DNA from: Synchiropus splendidus
Lineage: Eukaryota > Chordata > Actinopteri > Syngnathiformes > Callionymidae
NCBI RefSeq assembly: GCF_027744825.2
Contig: NC_071336.1
Location: 16,524,501-16,588,500, forward strand
DNA: 64,000 nucleotides
Reading direction: 5' to 3'
Below are positions 51,601 to 61,200 of this stretch, piece by piece. The position numbers were made by a program, and so were the translations under genes. The notes below the pieces were generated by a model. It made no database searches, had not been told where the DNA came from, and was given only the letters and a program-made list of their open reading frames with translations. Each line of letters starts with the position of its first letter. Position 1 is the stretch's first letter.

Positions 51601-54600
51601 TTCTCCCATACTCCAGTAGTACACTACTGTCTCATGTGTAACTAAATAACCACGTCCGTGCAGGCAACTGACTGCCAGCTTTGAAACGGCGAGCTTAAGT
51701 CAGAGCCTTTGAAATCCTGAGGTTTGGAGACATCTGACGTCTTTGAACCTGCCAAATATGTGGAGGATTATGTTCCGCAGACTTTAAAGAGGTTAAAAGT
51801 TCCAGGGGAGAGCAGGGTGGGGCTGTGATGTTTAGCTCCAGGCTGTACCTGGAAACCACACTGACCTTTGATGACCCCTGGAAGCTTTTGCTCTTTCTGG
51901 GATCAGAGAAGCTTGTCGCGAGCGAGTTGTTGGGGAGAGAAGGCAGCTTCAGGTGCTGGCCAAAAAGAGAGGTGGATCCCTCCTGCATCACCATCACCTG
52001 CGAGGAAAACAATCAGAATTGTATTTCCTTTGACTCACTTTAATATAACAATTAAATGGAATGACGAAGAGCACTTCTAATGGCAACGGAGCATAAACTA
52101 CTACCTTTATTAGTACTACCATTACATACATTATTAATATTATTATCAGTAGTATATACAGGGGTTGGACAAAATAATGGAAACACCTTAAAGCTTTTTT
52201 TTAGCTTTACGGTGTTTCCAACCCCTGTATGTGTATGCATAGATAGTTTTTCTAAATTTATATTTCAGAAAATTATTACTATTATTATTATTATTGTCAA
52301 TATGAGTATTGCTCCTACAGTTGATGACACAAAGAAAAATATCTTTCAATGACGGTAATACTTGTTGGCAAGTGCCTTCTGCAGGAGTGTTATTGTGAAA
52401 AGTTTTGAATTGAACATTCAATTAGGCCATCAAATCATCATCATAATATAATCATCATAATCATCACCATAAATATGTCAGGTTCCTATTTAAAGTCTAA
52501 AATGAACTGGTCAAATAACAGGGCGAGAAAATGATATGTGTTCAAGAAATGAAGCCCAATGATGGAGATACTCAACAAACTATGCCCTTTAAAGCACAAG
52601 CACATATCATTTAGGTCGAGACTATAATAGAGTAGAAGCAATGGAGAAATATTAAGATACAGATTGCATAATGCTGCTGATAACTCTTTGCAGATCCTCT
52701 GAGAACTCAAGAGTGTATGAAGACAAAATGCACAAACAAGTCATCTACAGAAAACAAGGATCTTACTTTTAAGTCTTCTGAACTTTTCTTGTGAGGATCA
52801 CGTTGCTGAGGAGAAGAAAAGAAAGTGGATAAGGTCTTTATTTTACGATTCATATGGACGTGTGTTTGTTTTTTAGTCTGAGGTTTATTTGGCAACCTTC
52901 TCTGGCAAGACTGCGTACAATAAAGGCCACAAATACTCCTTGAAGGGAAAGAAAAGGAGCAAAGAAGAAAGTAAACAAAAAGCACTTAGCTCAAAGGCTA
53001 TAAAACCTGCAGGCGATAGAGCTGGTCTGGACGAAGGCCAAAACACTTACAGGGGGAAACAAATCAAGATGAGCCCATGGTGAATGAATCTGCTCTGACC
53101 AGAGACGGACTGTGTCTCACAAACTGGTTGAGTGCCCCATTAAGCGACACAAAACTTGCTTATTAATGCTTTTTAGAACTCAACATTTGGAATTTAAGAT
53201 CATCATGGCAAGAAATTATGGAATACAGTGATTAGAAAGATTTGGTTTACATTCTGTAAATGCTTTTACTGTTTTACTCTATGATTCATTACTCTTGGAG
53301 CGAGAGCTATAATGGCCCCAATTGAGATTAACAGGGCATTTTAGTGTTTCCCTCATCGTACAGCAGTTACTGAAGGCATCTTGATTAAAGCGGGCGGTGC
53401 AACAACAGGGTCGTTTTAAGCTTCACTTCCCAACAAACAGCATGCAACAGGCATGACCGAGCCCGGATAAACAGTGAACACCACTCTGTTATTGCATCAC
53501 TCAGCATGACTGATAAAGGGTATGTGTCGCATTGCTAAGGTGCTTCATTTACTTTCGCACTTTATGGTGACCAGGGTCAACTCATGTGACTGGGACAGTG
53601 TTATTCGGTTTTCTGTTCCTTCTAAGAGGCACCTTACAGCAGGGTGTGTGAAGAGCTCCTGTATCAGCTGGGTTCTGATGCAACTGGCAGGAAATGCTAC
53701 GATTAGAGTACAAACTGAGAGAGTGGCTGATTATGTCTTAGTCTGTTTGGACTACTTCAAGACAATATCCACCAAAATACATATAAAAGAAATGTGCTTC
53801 GTTGTTGGGAACTAGTTGTTTCATGTACACTGTGCAGCATACAAGATGGCAACAGTAGTTATTGCAGTATTGTAGTACCATACGACAACATGCGAGTTTT
53901 AGCAGTGGTATTAGTAGTTGATGTTTAAGAGGAAGTAGTTTGCAGCACAGAAACAGACAAAAAAACAACGAAAAAAGTAAAAAAAAAAAAAACCCTCTTA
54001 CCCCTCTAGCCTTCAGCAGCTTTCGCCGAAACTCTTCAGTGGGGTTGTTAAAGGTAAGTTTCTCACAGCGGAGATGATTGACAGGCGGATGGCCCTCCAA
54101 GTGAAGGAACAGGTCGTAATCAAAGCGAACCTTCTTAGGTTCTTCCTGAAGGATGGTGGTGACAAGTTCAGAGGGAAAAAACAGTTACAACAACAGACAT
54201 GCCAATGACACTTGCCTCACAGAAAAAAGTTTCTGAGGAGTTCGATTTTTTTTTTTTTATCTCAGGTCTCAGTGACCTCATGGTAAGACCAAAATATCAA
54301 TGTAAAACATGTTGTCTTGCAACCCTGGGCTAGGACCGTTAAGTCCTAGGCCACGGTTTACGGTCAAGTGTGCAACTGGCTTGAGGATAAAGTTTAGCTG
54401 TGCAATTATACTAATTTCTTTTGCAAACATTGGTACATACCAGACTAAAAAAACATGAATTTCTGTAGTTCAGTCTTCTTGAAAAAGTGCAGCTGGAAAA
54501 GGCATTTATATTATAAATGGACATTATTTGAGTCATTTAGTAATTATCTTCCAGGAAAAGCATCTTCATAATTGGCCGACGAGAGTCAAGCTCCATACCA

Positions 54601-55205
54601 ACTGCTCTCTGAATTGAACCTGCATCAGTAGTCTAGTAGCAGTAGTGTGTGAGGGGGTCTACATTTTCAGAGTTGGAGCACTGTTTCTTCGTCCTGTAGT
54701 GAGTCAGGCCATTTGCCAGGAGGAAGAGAAACTGAATTTTCAGGTTATGGCAATTCTCATAAAGCGGAATGAGCTTTACGACCGGCCATAAATAATTATG
54801 TGACACATTAATGAGGAGTATGCGGCTCAAGTAACAGGTGACTGGACGACAAGCTCTAAATAACAATTGCTTTGTTAATAATGATAAACCAGGCCATGAT
54901 TACAGCTTTCCAGAATGGTTTATTTATAACACGGACGTCTGTCAGAGGCTGCTGTGAAATTATATGGGCACTCGGCAGTTCAGCAAAATGCATTTTTCTC
55001 AAGTTGATGAATAAGTTTGTCTCTTTACATGACAGCCACGAAGACAATGCGCTGACTTATGTTTGAAGTGGAAATGTAAAAAACATTTAAAACATAACAC
55101 TGATAACAGCAGTCACATGTACCTTATTTTTGAAGTAAACTTCAATTGGCAAGATGAAACCCGCGTATCCAGACTCCTCCACTTTGTACGGTGGATCTTT
55201 GCACA
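42528..55205 (-). CDS. mllt3: AF9 (MLLT3) YEATS-domain protein, eleven 3' coding exons
   Basis: AF9 reads acylated histone H3 lysines through its YEATS domain and recruits the super elongation complex, DOT1L or CBX8/BCOR through its C-terminal AHD. Exons (minus strand): 55205-55123, 54145-54002, 52805-52767, 51997-51866, 50264-49713, 46977-46908, 44700-44562, 44377-44281, 44190-44128, 43547-43476 and 42659-42528, all in frame with GT-AG introns, about 507 codons. [24 protein letters not shown], holding the GYA acyl pocket, and [21 protein letters not shown] lysine-rich linker with KKRKK follows, then [10 protein letters not shown] and [19 protein letters not shown]. The AHD is [20 protein letters not shown] through [17 protein letters not shown]. 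The AHD and DLHSDDNE segments match AF9, not ENL. The first two exons (about 65 residues) are not found and should lie beyond 64000. Confidence 0.95.
43476..43547 (-). CDS. mllt3: mllt3 exon, AHD helix 1
   Basis: Acceptor GTGTTCAG|GCTTAC and donor CAACAG|GTGAGC. Encodes [20 protein letters not shown] then ILQQ. Human AF9 has RERH where this has REGH. Confidence 0.95.
44128..44190 (-). CDS. mllt3: mllt3 exon (VKSP region)
   Basis: Acceptor GTCGTCAG|CTGG and donor GATAAG|GTACTG. Encodes [20 protein letters not shown] then K. Confidence 0.94.
44281..44377 (-). CDS. mllt3: mllt3 exon (RVSLSDGS region)
   Basis: Acceptor TTCTACCAG|AGTCAGC and donor TCCCAG|GTGAGA. Encodes [16 protein letters not shown], then [12 protein letters not shown], as in AF9. 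Confidence 0.94.
44562..44700 (-). CDS. mllt3: mllt3 acidic exon
   Basis: Acceptor TGTGACACAG|TTCTC and donor ACGAAG|GTCAGC. Encodes [35 protein letters not shown] and a His/Thr-rich end, matching the acidic region of AF9. Confidence 0.94.
44763..46907 (-). other. mllt3 intronic DNA (part), nothing recognised
   Basis: Intron between the serine-rich and acidic exons. Only short open frames without family resemblance and an A-rich stretch near 46030-46090. Confidence 0.6.
46908..46977 (-). CDS. mllt3: mllt3 serine-rich exon
   Basis: Acceptor GATCCAG|TCCGAG and donor CGACAAG|GTAACA. Encodes [19 protein letters not shown], then HKRQ plus one base, close to AF9 [10 protein letters not shown]. 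Confidence 0.92.
46978..49712 (-). other. mllt3 intronic DNA with an ACGC microsatellite
   Basis: Intron between the large linker exon and the serine-rich exon. Apart from the (ACGC)n tract at 48115-48160, no repeats or genes were recognised. Confidence 0.6.
48115..48160. repeat. (ACGC)n / (CA)n microsatellite
   Basis: Alternating purine-pyrimidine tract of ACGC and ACAC units. CG-containing alternating tracts of this kind can adopt Z-DNA. Confidence 0.9.
49713..50264 (-). CDS. mllt3: mllt3 large linker exon
   Basis: Acceptor GCCCGCAG|GATGG and donor TCAGAT|GTAAGT. The 184 codons are rich in Lys and Ser: [53 protein letters not shown] (nuclear localisation type) and DLNDSDMES. The long serine run of mammalian AF9 is replaced by [11 protein letters not shown]. 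Confidence 0.93.
50265..51865 (-). other. mllt3 intronic DNA, nothing recognised
   Basis: Intron between the ENL-like exon and the large linker exon. No repeats of recognised type and no additional in-frame exon were seen. Confidence 0.55.
51866..51997 (-). CDS. mllt3: mllt3 exon with ENL-like sequence
   Basis: Acceptor CCTCGCAG|GTGATG and donor TCAAAG|GTCAGT. Encodes [13 protein letters not shown], then [11 protein letters not shown]. This matches the post-YEATS segment of ENL (VMVMPEG ... AFSDPKKTK) rather than human AF9. Phase 0 at both ends. Confidence 0.85.
52155..52230. mobile_element. Miniature inverted-repeat element, Tc1/mariner-like, 76 bp
   Basis: The left end TACAGGGGTTGGACAAAATA, then ATGGAAACACC, is mirrored by GGTGTTTCCAACCCCTGTA. 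The right arm lacks 12 bases present in the left. TA dinucleotides at both edges fit a TA target site. The CAGGGGTTGGACAAAATA terminus is familiar from Tc1/mariner-type elements in animals. Almost the whole element can fold as a hairpin. It lies in an mllt3 intron. Confidence 0.65.
52269..52297. repeat. (ATT)n microsatellite
   Basis: Short run of ATT units just beyond the miniature element. Confidence 0.75.
52767..52805 (-). CDS. mllt3: mllt3 39-base microexon
   Basis: Acceptor CTCCTCAG|CAACG and donor TTAAAA|GTAAGA. Encodes [13 protein letters not shown] in frame. DPHKKS can be aligned to DPNRSIH after the YEATS domain of human AF9. It is phase 0 at both ends, so it could be skipped without a frameshift. 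Confidence 0.75.
52806..54001 (-). other. mllt3 intronic DNA, nothing recognised
   Basis: Intron between the second YEATS exon and the microexon. Contains an A-rich stretch at 53958-53991 next to the YEATS exon donor. Confidence 0.55.
54002..54145 (-). CDS. mllt3: mllt3 exon, YEATS domain part 2
   Basis: Acceptor ATCCTTCAG|GAAGAACC and donor AGAGGG|GTAAGA. Encodes [18 protein letters not shown] (second Asp of DYD equals AF9 D103), then [17 protein letters not shown] and [12 protein letters not shown]. Confidence 0.95.
55123..55205 (-). CDS. mllt3: mllt3 exon, YEATS domain part 1
   Basis: Acceptor CTTTTCAG|TGTGC and donor AATAAG|GTACAT. Encodes [20 protein letters not shown] then EVYFKNK. 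Tyr of GYAG corresponds to AF9 Y78, which lines the acyl-lysine pocket. Confidence 0.95.
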
Positions 55206-58200
55206 CTGAAAAGAAAAAAAAAAATGTAATTAAGATTTAAAGAATTATGGTGTTACGACTGTAAAACCTAGCATTCGTTTACTGACTACTTGTTATTTCT
55301 TTTAACCCACAAAAACATTTTCTTAATTTTTAAAAAATGCCAATATAGCCTGTACAAGTGAGCACAACAACAACACACCACCCAACCCTCATGGGGGCTT
55401 TTAGGAGAAACAAACAGCTCAAACCTTGTGGTGTTCTCCCATTAGGTTTTTTCCAGCCTTTTCCCCAGCAGACACCAGGGACCAATCAGACTGTCAAGTA
55501 TATGTTCTGCCTACAACAGTTCACACTTATGGACGTGTCAAACCGTGAAAGTCTGGACAAGTGATGACAAATGACTCAGAATAAATCCACCGACACAATT
55601 TATGTGTTTTATTGTGCAATTCATTTGATGCTGACAGAGCTGCCTGCTGTGAAACACACTTTCAACAGCAGACAACAGAAAGTAGGAACTGCACGTATAA
55701 CCAGTGCTGCAGCTAGCCGTGGATAAATGAGGATTATTTTTGGAAGAACAGCTCCTGAATGTCACCAGAATGACTAAGGTGACTCTTGATTATGAGCAAG
55801 ATTTATTGGGTCTAAATGATGGAGCAGCGCACAAAGAAAAACAACCACTGACACCTGTAGACTATTCAGAGCAGACATACTAAATGGTTTAAGAACACAA
55901 ATATCAAGGCCAAAATATACAATAGTCTGTAACAACAAAATCTTTCAAACCTATTCAGAAAATAAAAAATTCTCTCACATTACACTGAATTGAGAAATAA
56001 TTTGGTCAATGAATCATACAAAAGAGACTATAGTGAGGATAAACAAATACGTTGAATGAATGTTTGAAAGGCAGCTTCCATTTTGATTCAGTCATCGTTG
56101 TTACGGACCACGCTTGGCATCAATCATCACCACTATCCTCAGTCTCACCAAACGTCCCACCTTTAAGTGAGCACTTGTGATTGATGGCATGACGACGCCA
56201 CTGAGGTCGACCTCACCACTGGGGCCGAGCCATTAAAAACCCAACGCCGCTGAGCAAATATTATGGGTTGGAGTTAATTGTGTGAGTGGGTCAAGTTCAG
56301 TTACACGCAGCTAAATAAGCTCATTCACAAATGGTCTTTTTAGGAACCAGTGTTGAGTCAGCAGTGACTGGACACACCTGAAAATGGAAAAGCAAACTTA
56401 CTCTAATGATCAAACACACAAACTGCCAGCATGTTTTTCTTCCTCACGGCATGACAAGGGTGATACACAGAAATGTTCCAAATAGAATAATTTTACAGTA
56501 TATGACAATAAGCATCCTAAATTGTTCATCACAAACTATTTAACTGAGAACAGTTATAGCCCATTGTGTTTCCTCATAGAGCAAAGAAAGCACACACCTG
56601 AGAAATTAGATGTTCAAACACAGGGACAGCTACTCTGGAAAGTTAAAATTTTATTTTGAACCATAATCTCGGATACGAAAGGCTTCATCATGAGAGACAT
56701 TTTACCAGAAATACAAGAAAAAGCTACAGACGACAGTGCACACCCTGGTGAAGAAAGTAGCCTGAATGGTGAAAAATAAACAAAACGCAACCAGAAAAAA
56801 TATTGTGACCTGCCACAGCTCCATATGCTACAGACTATCAGAACAATTTACAGAAAACCTGATAATTTGGAGTCAAGATCTTTGAAAATGTCACAAAAAG
56901 TTACAATTGTATCAATTCTTAAAAAGCCAGAATGAAAACACTAGATTCCCCAGTGCTCAAAAGCAAAATCGGATTCCTTCAGAGCAAAGGGTTGAGGCAA
57001 AAATTGAAACGGCTTCATGGAGAGGTGACACAAAGGTTAATAAGGTTGAAAAGGTTACAATGATCTCGAAGAGTCTGAGATGCACAAAGAAATCAGTGAC
57101 CTGTAAACAGTGCTCGCAAAAGCTTTCAAAGCTGGACAGGACTGTGTCTTTTATTCACATGGCCAAGGTTTAAACCAAGATGCCAATCACATAACAATGC
57201 CAGTCATTTTGCATTTGCCCTTTCCAAACAGACTCGTTTGTAATGAGGCTGGGCGACATCACAAGCTTATCCCGAAAAACAAAAGACAGAATGGGATGTA
57301 AGAGAGCCCTTGGTAAGTGGAGTGCCTCAAACATGAACTGCCAGAGGCTCATTATCTGTTAATCCGTATGGAAATACTCAGTTCAACATCCAGTACACAA
57401 GCGTGGCAGCTGGCCGCCCAAGGAACAGTAACCAGTGTTCTCTTATCCATGGAGTTGAACTCCACATTTATCTGCCTACATATTACAATAAAGTAGCACC
57501 ACCAAATCTGTAATGATAAAAGGGACTATAACATCAGCTTCTTGGTTTATTACCTGATCAGGAATTTGACTGAACACAGAAAAAACACAACACTGTAGTT
57601 ACAAATCTACAAGGAAGACAAGTGACAAAACTTCCACAGATGAGAGAAACTCCACTTCTAAACACCAATTCTGGACCCTTTGGACTGCATGGTCTAAGAC
57701 AGTGTTTTAGGTTATCAAAGACTAGCGTGAACTTGGGGAATCTGTGTATCCATTCAAATTTCATAAATCAAATCAAGATTCAATTTGAATTGGATTTGGT
57801 TAGGGACAGTTCAATCATTTAATACTGATGCTTGATTACGGAAGATTTTTTTGTTATGCGTTTTTACCAAAAGGCAATCTACACACAGCACCAAAAACAT
57901 TAAATAATCAATATCAGGCATTGTACAGGAATATCGATTCCGAACGAAATAGCAATTTTCAAAACCCAGCCCAACAGTACATCAATAGAGGGCTCCAGCT
58001 GAAGTTGAAAGCAAAATATCTTGTGAAAGACTCAGCAGCCACAATAGTAGTTCGAAACCTTAGAGTGGAAAAACATGAATATTAAAAACGATGTCTCAGA
58101 TCAACATTAACACACATTGAAAGGATACATACAGGTGAACCCTACTGCCCCTCTAGGGACTGAGCTCAGGTGGAAGAAACAAAAAAGAGAAGTGGGGGTG

Positions 58201-61200
58201 ACAGTTAAAGAAATGCTCAGAAGAATCACCAGAGTCACTTCTCCCCAGAGAGCCATTAGTAAAACAAGTGTGGTTGTTGTGAGATTAACTTTTCTCCTCA
58301 ATCCATCTGCTTACTGATAATTGCCAACTGATGCTGGATAGTGGGCACGCAAAGTATGGCCAAAAAAAAATAGACAGAAAAATATATTTATTGGGAACAA
58401 ACACAGTAGTCGAACTTCCAAATAAACAATTAAAAACAACCTGTCAAGCAAATACATCTGAGAGGATCCAAAAACAAAAAGCTAAGTGCATGGCCCTAAA
58501 AGTACCTCCATATCAGCCCTGTTACAATAAGCCTTGATCACGGTCACACTCATGGGTGGTTTACCAAAATCTGGCATGAACTACTTCAACAGTACAAAAA
58601 AAAAAAATCTACAAAAAAATCAAAACTACAAGGCAAAATTTCCAAATACGTTGCATCATTGTCTAACAGCACGACACTTAGTCCCAATGCATTCACTTGA
58701 AAACCATACTACACAACCATTCCTCACAAAAAAACAAACAAACAAAAAAAACCCACCACAGACTCTGGTGTCAGTGCATCTAGGCACCATAATTAAGATC
58801 TTATAGTTGCGACGTTCCCTCTGGAATCCACACCCACGAGACATCTTGACTTTGACACCTTCAATTCACTAGCTTAGTTACCTCATAACACATTTAATTG
58901 CATTAGCATGTCTATATTAAGATAATTTTGCTGAACAGAGTTGAATCAAAATGAAAATGAAAAACTAACTTGTAAAAGCAGATTTTGAATCTCTGCTGGT
59001 AGAACATCAGACCATCACAATGGAGCAGCACTGCAAAAGAGACTCTTGACGGGTAACATAGAGGGTGGGGGGAGGCTGCATAGGCTCCATTGAGAATTCC
59101 TCACCAGGTGGTAGGTGTTATTTTTGCTGTCCAACTCAAGAGGTTGATATTTTGAGCTTTTTCCTTTTAAGTTGCTTTTGGCAAAGTACCGCCCACATCA
59201 ACGCAAGTTCCAGAGGGTTGTGAATCATCGAGGCAGTCCGGGTCCATATGTGCACCAAGTGTGCTCGCCTCGGAGAGCAAGACCTCACATGTGCAGACAT
59301 GCTGGTGAGAAGATAGCATCGCCATTAAGCTGCTTTTTATGAACAAGGATATGGATTTCACTTTGTATTCATCTTCTTTTGAAGCAAAATAGTATTATTT
59401 AAGCGCAAGTTCTCGGTCTGCTCGCCACATACACTGAGAAGGACATGGGTGTAGTTATTTGTTGAAGTTGCACTTTTCAACTTACACTCACACATTTTGA
59501 CATTTGTCAGGACTTTTCGAGGCAATTTATACAATAAACAATTCATGAGAAATGTCTTTAAGAAGCCAATCCAGTTTCCACATTCAAGTTCTTCGAGGAA
59601 GGATGTGGTGTGTGCTACTCTTACGTGAGCGCATGAAACTAGCGTAGTGCGGTTATTTGATACAGATGTGAAGATAATGGGGATGTCACTATTGCAGCTT
59701 TCCCTGGTAAATTTATATTTATTATGAGTTCATGGAACCATACATGTATTACTGTCTTTTTGCCAGTCGGATAATTTCACTGATTTAGGTAATTAATCAT
59801 CGTCTGTAAAATTTCTGTAATCATATTTGCCTGAATTTATGAAGCCACAACTCATTTGCTAACTTTATGTGTCAACTACAATGAAATAAACAAGTTGCCA
59901 ATCCCTGAAACAGTGCAAGCCCAGCGAGGGAGAAAGCAGAAGGCGGTAATGCTAATGTTCACAGACTGAAGGCATTGACAAGACATCACTGGTCACTGCA
60001 CATGTACATTGACAATGACGACATGAGCATGCCGCAGTCCCCAGAGTTCTCTTGCAATAATGATAAATATACACAGCCAAAGAATGCATCCACCAAATAT
60101 GGCTACCTGAGTCATGTACAATTAATGGTGGCACCAATAAAGTAGAGAAATCAAGTAATTGTGACCATTGTTTGGCAGAATGGACGTCTCGGTCCCGATG
60201 CCCGGCAAATGCCGCATCGCGCCATGCGTCCTGCAACAATTGTGAAGCAGCTACGGTTAATGAAACTCCTGTTAAGGACGATGGAGGCAAGGCAGGGCGA
60301 AGAAGTGAAGAGTAACGTCACAGGAGCGGACACTAATGCAGCATTCTGAGTCACAACAGTTGCGATAAGTGCTTGTTGGACATTATGAAAAACCATAATT
60401 ATTTAGAAGTGGATACAAAGAAACGTTTAAGGTGAGTTCATGGAAGTGGTAGAGGAACCAAGCACTCCTTTAGACTTTCAACATCACACCAAACTACAGG
60501 GACTCAGTTGAAACAACGCTCAAGTAACAATTTTTGCAATTGAAGGACTGACATCTTCTCTTAATAGTCACACAAAATGACAGAAGAATGCTTGAAATGA
60601 GAGCTCACAGCTGACTGTATCAAAACAACAGAAATATGTTTGCATCCCAGCCACAAGTATGTGCTCAAAGAGGCTTTTCAGCACAGGTGGAAATACTGTC
60701 ACCTGCATAACAGTCTGGTGTTGCAAGCGCTAAACTTTTAAGAATTGCATGATGATGGTTTAACATAGCTGCTAGATTGTTATTTATACTTTACATATCG
60801 ATTTGATTATTTTATTATTGTTAAAAAAGGTTAAATAACCGCAAAATCTTGAGTCATTGAATAAGCGATTAAATAATAGCGATTATCATTTTTGCCATAA
60901 CCGTCCAGCTCTACCACCAAATGTTCTGTAGCTGAAGCTGATCAGCAAAGCATGTTAATCTCTGTCCTACTCCATCTGCCATTTATTACATCCATTATCT
61001 ATTAACTCTAAAACATTTCCTTCTCCTGAGGAGGGAGTGTTCCTTGTCTTGTTTGTCGCCATATTGCTCTTGTTGTTCAGTCTGTGCCCCTAAAAACCCT
61101 AACCCTCCATTTCCAAGTTGAGAGACAACAGGCGTCATACTGTCACATTCCATTCATTTGCCAATACCTTGTTCATCAAACAAAAACTTCAACTGCCCCA

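Noticed and set aside
61089..61115. Telomere-like AACCCTAACCCT words
   Set aside because: Only about two units are present, too few to call an interstitial telomere repeat.
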